Source: Chryseomicrobium palamuruense (GTDB lineage Bacteria; Bacillota; Bacilli; Bacillales_A; Planococcaceae). Taken from it: a DNA stretch of 61,594 nt. Positions 18,285 to 27,600 of this stretch are shown in pieces. Position 1 is the first letter of the stretch. Each line of letters starts with the position of its first letter. Below the pieces are notes generated by a model that searched no databases, was not told where the DNA came from, and saw only the letters and a list, made by a program, of their open reading frames with translations. The translations under genes and the position numbers were made by a program. The stretch is from positions 1 to 61,594 of the forward strand of contig NZ_JBHSEF010000025.1 of the NCBI RefSeq assembly GCF_042649045.1, written 5' to 3'.

Positions 18285-18288
18285 TCAC

Positions 18289-18329
18289 AAGCACCGAGTC
18301 ACATTTTATATGTGGTTTGGTGCTTTTTT
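18289..18329 (+). terminator. terminator of the tRNA pair
   Basis: Plus-strand stem AAGCACC / GGTGCTT with inner pairing ACAT/ATGT, then TTTTTT. It starts 5 bp after tRNA-Glu. Confidence 0.85.
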
Positions 18330-18380
18330 ATTTCTAGATGTGAAGCAGGCTCGCCCTGAAATTCTGTCGAATATCATTGT

Positions 18381-18547
18381 GGCCCATTCAAGCCACATAC
18401 CCGGTCCATTTCAACCCTCTACCCGGTCCGTTCAAGCATGACACCCGGTCCATTGCAGAACAATTGAACAGAGTATGTTGTTAAAAGGCCCATTTAAGCT
18501 GCGTACCCGGTCCATTTCAACCATCTGCCCGGTCCATTCTCGTGCCC
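18381..18547. repeat. 22-bp intergenic repeat array, core ACCCGGTCCATT
   Basis: Five clear units with core RCCCGGTCCRTT begin at 18399, 18421, 18443, 18505 and 18527; the steps within each block are exactly 22 bp. Each block is preceded by a related GGCCCATTYAAGC half-unit (18381 and 18487). The rest of 18333-18632 holds no gene. On the minus strand the unit reads TTGAAATGGACCGGGT. No significant reading frame. Confidence 0.85.
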
Positions 18548-18632
18548 AATGTTCAAATTGTTCAGATTCTCTACCTCACACACTCCATTACCCAATCCCT
18601 TCCTAGCAAGACCTACCCCCATTCTGCTCCAC

Positions 18633-18669
18633 ACAAAAACCGCCTTTCCTCATAAATGAGGAAAGGCGG
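18633..18669 (-). terminator. yabR terminator
   Basis: Minus-strand perfect stem CCGCCTTTCCTCAT / ATGAGGAAAGGCGG with a tiny loop, followed by TTTTTGTG. It ends yabR. Confidence 0.9.
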
Positions 18670-18721
18670 TCATACGACAATCTATATGTGAACACTTTTT
18701 ATGCGTAGTCAGACAACAAGA

Positions 18722-19156
18722 TTAGCCTCTTTTTGCTCCGCGGCCACCGCGTTTTGATTCTGTTGCACGTTTAAGTGTAGAAAGACGCTCTTCACTATCT
18801 TTCAAGAAACGTGACATTTTTGATTCAAAGTTCTCTTTTGGTTGCTGACGCTCACGATCATTTGATCGGAAATTATTTCTTGGGCGCTGTGGTCGCTCAG
18901 GACGTTCAGGGCGTTCAGCTTGTGGCTTTGCTTTGCGGATGGATAATCCAATTTTTCCGTCCGCTTCGACGTTCATCACTTTCACTTCTACCATATCGCC
19001 AACTTTTAAGTGATCGTTGATATCTTTTACGTAGTTATCTGCGACCTCACTAATATGGACAAGACCTGTCTTGCCACCAGGAAGTTCTACGAATGCTCCG
19101 AAGTTTGTGATCCCTGTTACTTTACCTTCTACCTTGCTGCCTACTTCAATTGACAT
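18722..19156 (-). CDS. yabR: S1-domain RNA-binding protein (YabR-like)
   Basis: 144 aa. Residues about 1-72 form one S1 domain (VGSKVEGKVTGITNFGAFVE, GLVHISEVADNYV, VGDMVEVKVMNVEADGKI). The tail is rich in Arg, Pro, Glu and Gln with a repeated RPERP motif and ends in Arg/Gly, suggesting a flexible RNA-contacting tail. ATG 19156 follows AAGGAGGAGC. It is the B. subtilis YabR/GSP13-type family; precise role not established from sequence. Confidence 0.93.
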   Translation of the reverse strand: MSIEVGSKVEGKVTGITNFGAFVELPGGKTGLVHISEVADNYVKDINDHLKVGDMVEVKVMNVEADGKIGLSIRKAKPQAERPERPERPQRPRNNFRSNDRERQQPKENFESKMSRFLKDSEERLSTLKRATESKRGGRGAKRG

Positions 19157-19225
19157 AAAAAAAATGCTCCTCCTTAAAATTTACACTGTGACGCACTACG
19201 CCACGTTATCTTTAATTATAACCAA

Positions 19226-19256
19226 CAAAAAAAGAGTGTCAATCATGGCACTCTTT
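19226..19256 (-). terminator. divIC terminator
   Basis: Minus-strand stem AAAGAGTG / CACTCTTT (19256-19231) followed by TTTTTG, overlapping the divIC stop codon. Confidence 0.85.
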
Positions 19257-19666
19257 TACTCGTTGGTTTCTTCGTCTTTTTCATCCTTTGGTAGGGTAAA
19301 GATAATTTCATTTTCATCCGATAAGAAATAATCTTTGCGAAGAAGTTTTCCAATGTATTCATCATCATTTAACTTGGCAATTTGTAATTCTAGCGTTTCT
19401 TGCTCTTCAAGTGTCTTCGCAAGTGAAGCTTCGACTTCTACTTTGGCTTCGTGCTTATCAGCTAAAGTTTGCTGGCTATTCCACAGCGAATGTACCAAGA
19501 ATCCGATGACCAGTGCGGCCATAACGCCGAAGACACCGAGACGACGATAAAGACGCACGAGTTGTGCGCGCTGGCGCTTCTTTTTCTGATCCATGGAACG
19601 TACGTATTCGGAATTAATCGATGAAATCTGTTGTTCAAGCTGGCTTGTTCGTTGATTTTCGCCCAT
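19256..19666 (-). CDS. divIC: septum formation initiator DivIC
   Basis: 136 aa bitopic membrane protein of the divisome, partner of FtsL and DivIB. A basic cytoplasmic N-terminus (KKKRQRAQLVRLYRR) precedes one TM helix (about residues 46-66), then an extracellular coiled coil (about 75-105) with KLNDDEYIGKLLRKDYFLS at its end. ATG 19666 follows GAGGAGG; a TTG at 19669 is also in frame. It overlaps yabQ by 32 bp. Confidence 0.94.
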   Translation of the reverse strand: MGENQRTSQLEQQISSINSEYVRSMDQKKKRQRAQLVRLYRRLGVFGVMAALVIGFLVHSLWNSQQTLADKHEAKVEVEASLAKTLEEQETLELQIAKLNDDEYIGKLLRKDYFLSDENEIIFTLPKDEKDEETNE

Positions 19667-20171
19667 CAAATTTCCTCCTCGTCCGTCGGTTGGCTATATT
19701 ATACATAAAACCAACACGACTTTGAAGAGCACTTGGAAATATTTTTCGGATGGGCACATAGGCCAAATGACAGAAAAATGCCAACACTTTCACATGAATA
19801 CGCACAACTAGCCGAACAAAAGTCACAGTAACATGGATAATCCACCAAATCGGGCGCAGAAGGACCACATCTCCTATTCTACCTAACTGTCGTAGCGGAA
19901 TCTGCAATTCTCGCCGGTAGAGCAAGCCACCTGCCCCTTGTGCCAACAAATCATAGATGCGCCATCTGCCATCTGCCCAAAAAATTGTCATGTAGACAGA
20001 GAACACCGTGGCAATCAAGATGCCGGCAGCAAGGGCCCATGGAAGCCAGCGCTTCCGTAGGCGACGGGACAGACCTTGGAACCGACACCAGATGCAGTCG
20101 AGCCATGCGAGCATGGCGACGCCACTCGCCACCCAGAGGATCAGGTGTGCTGTTTGTTCTACTGGACTCAT
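19635..20171 (-). CDS. yabQ: spore cortex membrane protein YabQ
   Basis: 178 aa. Three hydrophobic segments lie in the first ~75 residues and a fourth near 105-125, followed by a basic C-terminal tail. In B. subtilis YabQ is a SigE-dependent outer forespore membrane protein needed for cortex formation. It overlaps yabP by 4 bp (ATGA) and shares its promoter. The assignment rests mainly on position, size and membrane pattern; the family is weakly conserved. Confidence 0.85.
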   Translation of the reverse strand: MSPVEQTAHLILWVASGVAMLAWLDCIWCRFQGLSRRLRKRWLPWALAAGILIATVFSVYMTIFWADGRWRIYDLLAQGAGGLLYRRELQIPLRQLGRIGDVVLLRPIWWIIHVTVTFVRLVVRIHVKVLAFFCHLAYVPIRKIFPSALQSRVGFMYNIANRRTRRKFDGRKSTNKPA

Positions 20172-20470
20172 CCGAAGAGCTTCTGCAGAATGCCTTTCGT
20201 GGCGTCTTTCCCGCCATCCTCATTGTAGTGCAAACTTTCAACAAGGCCTTCAAGCGACAGCATCCCTTTATCGACGTCCAAATGAACAATTCGGAGGTCT
20301 GTTCCTTTGATGGTGAGGAATCCTTGACCCGTACGAACAAAGAATTCTTCCGTATCAAATCGCTCCATTGCCTTAACAGCTGTGACATCCATGCGTTTCC
20401 GGTTACGTAGAGAAATGTGGTGTTCACTACTTGTCATTGTAGGAATGGGGGAGTCTTGTGTATAGGTCAT
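20168..20470 (-). CDS. yabP: sporulation protein YabP
   Basis: 100 aa, YabP/YqfC-family. HHISLRNRKRMDVTAVKAME (residues 17-36) is the family signature, followed by LTIKGTDLRIVHLDVDKGMLSLEG. In B. subtilis YabP and YabQ act in the mother cell under SigE. ATG 20470 follows GAAAGGAGAG; a SigE-like promoter lies just upstream. Confidence 0.95.
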   Translation of the reverse strand: MTYTQDSPIPTMTSSEHHISLRNRKRMDVTAVKAMERFDTEEFFVRTGQGFLTIKGTDLRIVHLDVDKGMLSLEGLVESLHYNEDGGKDATKGILQKLFG

Positions 20471-20496
20471 GTTTTCTCTCCTTTCAGGCTCCCTTC

Positions 20497-20525
20497 ACTT
20501 TATGACAAAGAAAAACGGAGTATGC
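20497..20525 (-). promoter_or_regulatory. candidate SigE promoter of yabPQ
   Basis: Minus strand: GCATACT (20525-20519), 14-bp spacer, CATAAAGT (20504-20497). It fits the SigE pattern KMATATT-N14/15-CATACAnT with two mismatches and sits about 27 bp before yabP, a SigE gene in B. subtilis. Confidence 0.6.
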
Positions 20526-20540
20526 CCAGGGGCTACTCCG
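20510..20540 (-). terminator. rqcP (yabO) terminator
   Basis: Minus-strand stem CGGAGTA / TACTCCG with GC-rich loop, then TTTTTC. It overlaps the yabO stop and the yabP promoter region, so it separates the vegetative from the sporulation genes. Confidence 0.8.
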
Positions 20541-20823
20541 TATCGTCGATAAATTGTGGCTCGACTTTCGCAAGACGTTCCTCACTTAAGATAGTGAACA
20601 TCATTGCCGCTTCTTCTTTTTTCGCATTTTCACGAATACTTTCCACACGTGCGGTGACGACTTTCTGACCAAAACGGATGCGCAACTCATCGCCCGCTTT
20701 CACAACACTGCTCGCTTTTGCCGTTTTCCCGTTGATCTCAATACGCCCTTGCTCCGCCACTTCTTTTGCGAGCGTCCGACGTTTGATCAGTCGTGAAACT
20801 TTTAAATATTTGTCCAGTCTCAT
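20533..20823 (-). CDS. rqcP: RqcP/YabO, S4-domain ribosome quality control factor
   Basis: 96 aa. The S4 RNA-binding motif occupies residues 1-60 (MRLDKYLKVSRLIKRRTLAK, GRIEINGKTAKASSVVKAGD). In B. subtilis this protein works with RqcH in alanine tailing of stalled 50S subunits. It overlaps the mazG-type gene by 4 bp (ATGA), as in other Bacillales. Confidence 0.95.
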   Translation of the reverse strand: MRLDKYLKVSRLIKRRTLAKEVAEQGRIEINGKTAKASSVVKAGDELRIRFGQKVVTARVESIRENAKKEEAAMMFTILSEERLAKVEPQFIDDTE

Positions 20824-22289
20824 TCTATTTCCCCTCTTTCTTTCTGTTTCGCTTCCTGCCAGAAGGCATCGAGTTCATCCAATGAATATGCAGTAAATGT
20901 TCCTTGTCCCTTCTTTACAGAAGCCTCGACATAGCGGAACCGACGTTCAAATTTCTGGTTCGCCTGCTGCATGGCGAGTTCGGGTGAAAGCTTAAGGAAG
21001 CGTGCCAAGTTGACGAGTGTGAACAACACGTCCCCGAGCTCATCCAGTTGCTCATCCGGGGTGCCTTTTGCAATCGCCTCTTTCCACTCTGCTACCTCTT
21101 CGTTAAACTTGTCCCAAGCACCTGCCACATCCGGCCAATCAAAACCCACCGTCGCCGCTTTTTTTTGATAGTTAAACGATGTTAACAGAGATGAATCGTG
21201 ACGCAGTTGTCCGTCGAGCAGACTGTCGACTTTCGGCTTTTCGCTTTCTTTAATGGCTTGCCAGTTCGTCAGGACCTCCCCGGACGAGTTCACCGTCACG
21301 TCCTCGAAAACATGCGGGTGGCGACGGACCATTTTCGCGGAGATGCTTGCGAGTACGTCCTCCATCGAGAAGTAGCCTTCGTCTTCCCCGATCTGCGCAT
21401 GCAGGAAGACCTGTAATAAGACGTCTCCGAGCTCTTCGATAATGGCTTCATCATCCTCGAGACGAATGGCCTCGACGAGCTCGTACACTTCTTCAATCGC
21501 GTAGCGGCGGAGCGACTCGTGCGTCTGTTCCCGGTCCCAAGGGCACCCTTCCGGACTGCGAAGAATGGCGACAATCTCACGAAACGTCTGCCACTCTTTA
21601 TAGCGGTCTGCTCGTTCGTTGACCGGAGGGACATAAACCGTCGTTAAGTTCGACAGCTCCATGTCGCGGTCAAGTTCATAGAGCGGCACCGTGCGTACGT
21701 GTTCCGCTGAGGAACCAGCTGCTGTGACGATCGTTACTGGATAATCATCCGGATATTTTTCCATCAGCGTCAGCTTTACTTCCGATGCGCTAAAGGCGTC
21801 ATAGACTTGTCCAATAAAAATGTGCTGGTTCATATGCACGTCATCGCGATGCAACGCCGTGCCATCTAAAAGCTGAAACCCTTCAATCGGATCCACGCGA
21901 ACAGCTGCAAAAAGAGGGTCTAAGAAGCTTTGCCCACCTTTAATGGTCAGCGTGACACGCCCTTCCCGTTCCGCTTCAATCAAGTGTTGCACAGTCTGTT
22001 CCGCAACAAGCGGGTGACCCGGAACGGCGTAGACGATGGATTCCTTGTCGTCTGCCAGACGCAGGAGTGTATCTGCGATTTCTCGGTAGACCTGCTGAAA
22101 ATCGTCGTGCTTCTCATACACATCATCAAAGCTTGTATAGGTGACGCCTTCATCTGCAAGTTCTGCCAGAACCGGATGGTCATCCGTACGTACATACAGT
22201 TCAGGTCTGGCTTTCAAAAATTTATAAATCCCGAGGGGGAGCTGATCCAGTTCTGCGGCTCCAAGCCCTACAATCGTTATCGTTGTCAT
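20820..22289 (-). CDS. yabN: YabN: tetrapyrrole-methylase-like domain fused to MazG pyrophosphohydrolase
   Basis: 489 aa, the same length as B. subtilis YabN. The N-terminal ~220 residues resemble the SAM-dependent tetrapyrrole methylase fold (TITIVGLGAAELDQLPLGIY, YAVPGHPLVAEQTV). The C-terminal part contains two MazG-type regions (CPWDREQTHESLRRY-AIEEVYELVEAI, about 265-290, and LDELGDVLFTLVNLARF, about 430). MazG hydrolyses nucleoside triphosphates, so a pool-cleaning role is likely. Start chosen at ATG 22289, nine bases after AAGAAAGG; ATG 22298 is too close and the 100-codon upstream frame overlaps yabM. Confidence 0.94.
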   Translation of the reverse strand: MTTITIVGLGAAELDQLPLGIYKFLKARPELYVRTDDHPVLAELADEGVTYTSFDDVYEKHDDFQQVYREIADTLLRLADDKESIVYAVPGHPLVAEQTVQHLIEAEREGRVTLTIKGGQSFLDPLFAAVRVDPIEGFQLLDGTALHRDDVHMNQHIFIGQVYDAFSASEVKLTLMEKYPDDYPVTIVTAAGSSAEHVRTVPLYELDRDMELSNLTTVYVPPVNERADRYKEWQTFREIVAILRSPEGCPWDREQTHESLRRYAIEEVYELVEAIRLEDDEAIIEELGDVLLQVFLHAQIGEDEGYFSMEDVLASISAKMVRRHPHVFEDVTVNSSGEVLTNWQAIKESEKPKVDSLLDGQLRHDSSLLTSFNYQKKAATVGFDWPDVAGAWDKFNEEVAEWKEAIAKGTPDEQLDELGDVLFTLVNLARFLKLSPELAMQQANQKFERRFRYVEASVKKGQGTFTAYSLDELDAFWQEAKQKERGEIE

Positions 22290-22294
22290 GTGTT

Positions 22295-23905
22295 TCATCC
22301 TTTCTTGCGGGTTAACCAAAGCTGCAGATAGGCCAAACGACGCCCGAACGGCAACAAATACCACTCTTTTGGCTGCAGCAGTTGTAGCTTCATAAGAAGA
22401 CTCAAGAATACGCCTACGCCAATCCCCACACCGATAAGCGCAATCGCCATGGCTTGTATGCGACTTGGCAATGCGTCCAAGATGACAGCATCTGCGATAC
22501 GAGCAAACCCTATGACGGCCACGGCCATAGCAAGGAGCGCACCTCCAAGGTGAAGGTAAAAGGTAAGTGGCGCGAGTGCGTTCGGCCATGTGCGCTTCAG
22601 TTCAAACGTCACACCAAAGAGCGCAATGAGCATGGCCAGGTTTCCGGAAAGTGCTGCTCCTAGTATACCAAACTCGCCTACGAACCATAGATTCGCACTC
22701 AATTTCACCCCGACTCCAATAGCGAGCCAAGCCGTCGGACGCCAAATTCGCCCAGCCCCTTGAAGGATGGACATAAATAACAGCAGAAGAGAAAGCCACA
22801 GCACCTGTACGCTTCCGACCATGAGCACGGTAGAAAGGTCGCGGGTCTGGAAGAGCATCTCGTTCACGTATGGCATCGTTACCACCAAGCCAAGTGCGGC
22901 GGCACTTCCGAAAACAAGCGCGACACGGTAAGACAAACGGATAAATGGTATCGCGCCGCGCCCTGTATTCTGTTGCATTTTACTAGCAATGAGCGGCACG
23001 AGCGCAAATGCAAGAGACGTCGATACCACAATCCCCATTTGGATGAGTGGCTGCACCCGGTCATAGATTCCTTTCGTTTCTTTCGCTTCTTGGAGGGCCA
23101 TGCCGTTTCCGATAAGCGTATTTAACACTGTCATCGAATCCACTAGCTGGAGCATCAGGAAAAACAAGCTGCTGATACTCGCACTGATACTGATGACAGT
23201 GAGGTCACGAATGATCGAACGCGTGGAGACAGTCGAAGTACTTTTCTGCCATACGTTTCGCTCTTTCGCTGTCAGCCAAAAGCCGAGAAGCAGAATTCCT
23301 GCTACTTCTCCAACGGTCGCTCCAAGTAACGCCATTGCTCCGGTTGCGTAGAGATCCCCAGTAAACGACAGCACAAAGTGAGCACCGACCAAGATAAAGC
23401 CAACTCGTACTGCTTGTTCCACCACTTGCGCGTAGGCGAGCGGGGACAGTCGTTCCGTCACTTGATAGATACTTTTTAAGAGCGCGAGGAACGGCATCGC
23501 TAAAATAACCACTGCCCCGATTTGAATCAAGCGTGACAAACGAGGGTCCCCCATCGCTTCAGCAAGTATCGGCGCGCTGAGCGCGAGGAGCAAAAAGAAC
23601 ACGATGGAAATGGTGCCTATGTAAAAAAAGCCGACCCGTTTTACTTTTTGGACACTCTCAACATCCTCACGGGCCGTGTAATCGGAAAGAAGTTTTGCTA
23701 GCGCGATAGCAAACCCGACAGACGTCCATGTCGTGATCATCCCAATCAACGGATAAATCTGCTGATAAATATAAAATCCTTCGTCACCCACCATATTTTG
23801 AAACGGTACACGGTAAACGGCACTCAACACTTTGACAAGCAGAGCTGCAATCGTCAGCATCGCCGCACCTTTCATATAACTCGACATCTTCCACTGTGTG
23901 GCCAT
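22295..23905 (-). CDS. yabM: MurJ/SpoVB-family lipid flippase (YabM)
   Basis: 536 aa polytopic membrane protein of the polysaccharide-transporter/MATE-like superfamily, with about 14 predicted TM helices from residue 10 to 525. The start SYMKGAAMLTIAALLVKVLSAVYRVPFQNMVGD is typical for the SpoVB/YabM group. The likely role is flipping a lipid-linked precursor; substrate cannot be read from sequence. The stop is 5 bp before yabN. Confidence 0.92.
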   Translation of the reverse strand: MATQWKMSSYMKGAAMLTIAALLVKVLSAVYRVPFQNMVGDEGFYIYQQIYPLIGMITTWTSVGFAIALAKLLSDYTAREDVESVQKVKRVGFFYIGTISIVFFLLLALSAPILAEAMGDPRLSRLIQIGAVVILAMPFLALLKSIYQVTERLSPLAYAQVVEQAVRVGFILVGAHFVLSFTGDLYATGAMALLGATVGEVAGILLLGFWLTAKERNVWQKSTSTVSTRSIIRDLTVISISASISSLFFLMLQLVDSMTVLNTLIGNGMALQEAKETKGIYDRVQPLIQMGIVVSTSLAFALVPLIASKMQQNTGRGAIPFIRLSYRVALVFGSAAALGLVVTMPYVNEMLFQTRDLSTVLMVGSVQVLWLSLLLLFMSILQGAGRIWRPTAWLAIGVGVKLSANLWFVGEFGILGAALSGNLAMLIALFGVTFELKRTWPNALAPLTFYLHLGGALLAMAVAVIGFARIADAVILDALPSRIQAMAIALIGVGIGVGVFLSLLMKLQLLQPKEWYLLPFGRRLAYLQLWLTRKKG

Positions 23906-23960
23906 TTCCTATACACCTGCTCCAGTTCATTTGGTCTTATTATAGCAAAGTTTGTCCATC

Positions 23961-23990
23961 AAAAAGACCGCACCTCAAAAGGTGCAGCCG
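23961..23990 (-). terminator. spoVT terminator
   Basis: Minus-strand stem GGCTGCACC / GGTGCGGTC with loop TTTTGA, then TTTTT, just after the spoVT stop. Confidence 0.8.
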
Positions 23991-23996
23991 CTTGGT

Positions 23997-24533
23997 TTAG
24001 CCATTCATTTGTTTTGCCAAGAAACTCGCGCCCGCTTCGAGCGCCTTCATTTCCGGGTCACCGATATAATGCACTCTAGATAAGATAAATAATCCACCGA
24101 TCACATCCCCGTCCAGGACAATCGGCACCACTCCGTAAGAGCGCACTGTCTCTCGTACTCCTGGAACCCATTCCACAGACTCTTCGTGTTTTTCGATGAT
24201 TTTCTTTTTCTCCGTCAGCACATCTTCCGTCAAACTGGCGATGCGGCGCTTCAGGTATTCTTTCTTTGATAAGCCTGCCACAGCGACCACTTCGTCCTGA
24301 TCCGTAATCATCACAGGAGTTCCGAGTGTTTCGTATAAGGCTTCTGCGTATTCCGTTGCAAAGTTCCCTAGTTCATGAATGGGTGAATATTTCTTTAAAA
24401 TAATTTCTCCGTCACGGTCCGTAAAGATCTCCAGTGGGTCGCCTTCACGAATCCGTAACGTCCGCCGAATCTCTTTCGGAATTACGACGCGTCCCAAATC
24501 ATCGATGCGTCTTACAATGCCCGTCGCTTTCAT
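23997..24533 (-). CDS. spoVT: stage V sporulation protein T, AbrB-type forespore regulator
   Basis: 178 aa. Residues 1-50 are an AbrB swapped-hairpin DNA-binding domain (KATGIVRRIDDLGRVVIPKE), residues about 55-175 a GAF-like domain. In B. subtilis SpoVT is made in the forespore under SigG and tunes SigG genes. A SigG-type promoter lies upstream here. Confidence 0.97.
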   Translation of the reverse strand: MKATGIVRRIDDLGRVVIPKEIRRTLRIREGDPLEIFTDRDGEIILKKYSPIHELGNFATEYAEALYETLGTPVMITDQDEVVAVAGLSKKEYLKRRIASLTEDVLTEKKKIIEKHEESVEWVPGVRETVRSYGVVPIVLDGDVIGGLFILSRVHYIGDPEMKALEAGASFLAKQMNG

Positions 24534-24569
24534 TCGATGTCATCCTTCCTTCGTTTATCAACTCTGCCA

Positions 24570-24600
24570 TAGTATGGGTCGAAAGGAAGCGGATTATGCA
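24570..24600 (-). promoter_or_regulatory. SigG promoter of spoVT
   Basis: Minus strand: TGCATA (24600-24595), 18-bp spacer, CATACTA (24576-24570). The -10 is a full match to the SigG/SigF CATnnTA type, the -35 differs from TGAATA at one base. It lies between the mfd stop and spoVT. Confidence 0.8.
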
Positions 24601-24609
24601 ATCGTGCAA

Positions 24610-27600
24610 TTACGAAGCTTGGCGAACTGCTTCTGAGGAAAGTTTCATCATTTTTTCAAGGACATCCAGTGGATCGTGCTTCACGCGCTTTAAAGCCACT
24701 TTCATCACGAACTGTCCTTGGTCAACGCCAAAATTGACTTGGCGGCCGAATTCCATCGATTTTTCATAAATGACCGCAGGGTCGAGTTGACTGGATGCCT
24801 GTGCCCCGAAACGCACGAGAATCTCATCGTTTTGTTCTTTAATGGTTTCTACTCCGCTCATGCGGCCCCATACTTTCATGCGCGCAATGCGTAGTAAATT
24901 GTCCGCCTCCACAGGAACTTCTCCAAAACGGTCCAATAGCTCTGAGTACAAGTCCTCATAGTCTTTCTCTTCATCCACGGCTTTAATCCGCTTGTACATT
25001 TGAATTTTTTGATAGCTATCCGGAATATACGACTCCGGAAGATACGCATCAAATGGCACGGAAATTTCGATTTCCTGCACCACTTCTTTTTCTTTTCCAG
25101 TTCGCTTGCGGTCCACAGCCGCTTCTAAGAGCTGCGTATACAAATCGTATCCAACTGAATCAATGAAACCGTGCTGCTGGGAACCGAGTAAGTTTCCAGC
25201 TCCTCGGATCGATAAGTCTCGCATCGCAATCTTGAATCCGGAACCGAGCTCTGTAAACTCTTTAATGGCTTGTAGACGCTTTTCAGCCACATCCGTTAAC
25301 ACCTTATCGCGCTGATGCATGAAATACGCATACGCAATGCGGTTCGAACGCCCGACACGTCCACGTAATTGATACAGCTGAGACAGCCCCATCTTATCCG
25401 CATCGTGTACAAACAGCGTGTTGACATTGGGAATATCAATCCCTGTCTCGATGATGGTCGTCGTGACGAGCACATCGTATTCTCCTTGCAGGAAGCTAAT
25501 TAGTATCGATTCCAGTTCCGATTCCGTCATTTGACCATGTGCAAAGGCAACACGAGCAGACGGCACAAGGCTTTGGATTTCTTCGACTTTACGCGAGATG
25601 TCTTCCACACGGTTATACAAGAAAAACACTTGCCCTCCGCGTGCCATTTCACGCTCAATCGCTTCCCGGACAAGGGCCCCGTTATATTCCACGACATACG
25701 TCTGAATCGGGAAACGGTTCTTTGGCGGTGTTTCAATGACTGATAAGTCACGCACACCGATCATCGACATATGCAGTGTCCGTGGAATCGGCGTTGCCGT
25801 CAACGTGATAACATCGACGGATGTCTTCAGCTGCTTGACCTTTTCTTTATGCTTCACACCAAAACGTTGCTCTTCATCGACAATCAGCAGGCCTAGGTCA
25901 TGGAACTGTACGTCTTTCGATAGCACGCGGTGCGTGCCTACAACCACATCCACCGTCCCTTTTTTCAGACCGTTTATCGTCTCTGTCTGTTGCTTTTTCG
26001 TCCGGAAGCGGCTGAGTAAGCCCACTTCGATCGGAAAGTCTGCGAAGCGTTCGAGAAGGGTATCAAAATGTTGCTGCGCCAAAATCGTGGTCGGACAAAG
26101 GAACGCCACTTGTTTGCCGTCCATAACGGCTTTAAATGCAGCACGAATTGCGACTTCAGTCTTGCCATAACCTACATCTCCACATACTAAGCGGTCCATC
26201 GGACGTGCCTTTTCCATATCGCGCTTGATCTCTTCAATCGTCCGCAACTGGTCTTCGGTCTCTTCGTAAGGGAAAGCTGCTTCAAAGGCCTGTTGAAGAT
26301 CGCTATCTGGCTCAAACGCATAGCCAATTTCCGCTTCACGCTTGGCATACAGCTTGATCAGCTCGTCCGCAATGTCTTCCACAGCATTTGATACTTTGGT
26401 CTTCGTCTTTTTCCACTCAGTTCCACCGAGCTTATGCACTTTCGGTTCTTTCTCTCCGGAAGCGACGTATTTTTGAATCAAATCAATTTGATCGACCGGC
26501 ACAAACAATTTGTCATCACCTTTGTAACGGATGTGCAAATAGTCTTTATGCGTGCCGTTCATCTCGAGCGTTTCAATCCCAATGTACTTCCCAATCCCGT
26601 GATGAATATGAACAATCCAGTCACCGGCTTTAATATCGGAGTAACTCTTGATGCGTTCCGCATTTGATAACTTCTGACGATTCGCTCGCTTTTTTGGACG
26701 AGATTTGAAGAGTTCGGCATCCGTCACTACCGCGAGACGTTGGAGCGGCAATTCAAATCCAGCCTCCAAATCGCCATCTAGTAAATAGACACCAGATTCT
26801 GTGACTTTCGCTTCTGCATGGATGATCTGTGAAGACATCTCATAATCTTCGAGAACGTCTTGAATCTTCTTCAGACGCTCGTTCCCATCCGCTAAAATAA
26901 ACACACGGAACTCGCCTTGCTTCCAGCGTTCCATCTCTCCTGCTAATAGATGCATTTGTCCATGAAATTCCTGCATCGGTTTACAGGAGAAGCTGAGCGT
27001 CGATTTGATCGGAATTCCACCAAAGGTACGCGAGAAGAGCGAAAAATAAATACGCTTCTGCTCCATCGACTGCATGACCGCTTTTAAAGACGTTTTCGGT
27101 TTGGCCCGGTGAACAATCATGCCTTCTTCGAGAAGCGCCAAAAACCAGTCCGTTTCTTCCCGCTCTAATGTCTCTGCTGTCTCTTGAATACGTCCGAGTT
27201 CATCAAAAATGACCAGACCTTCTGAGTCAAAGTAGTCGAGCAGCTCCGACGTAAATCCTTGCATCAGGGGCAAGTACTTCGTAATTCCGTCCGGAAGCAA
27301 GCCGTCATGAAGCAGCTGGATATCCCGTGAAATACTGTCCATGAAGAGCTGTTTCACTTCTGGTTTACGTACTTTTTTCATCGAATCTTCAAGCGCATCT
27401 TCCAAACGTTCTCGTAAAATTAAGCGCTTTTCAGTCGACCACAAATAATCCGAGGCCGGAAGGATACGGATTTCTTTTAAGCGACCCATAGAACGCTGGG
27501 TTTCTGCTGAAAACGTGCGAATGGTATCGACTTCAGTATCAAAAAATTCGATACGAATCGGGTTTTCTTCCTGAAGCGGATAAATATCCATGATGCCCCC

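Noticed and set aside
18381..18547. CRISPR array
   Set aside because: The 22-bp repeats are directly adjacent with no unique spacers of 30-40 bp, units are diverged, and no cas genes are nearby.
22290..22589. N-terminal 100-residue extension of the MazG-type protein
   Set aside because: It overlaps the end of yabM and lacks similarity to the family; ATG 22289 has the right ribosome binding site and length.
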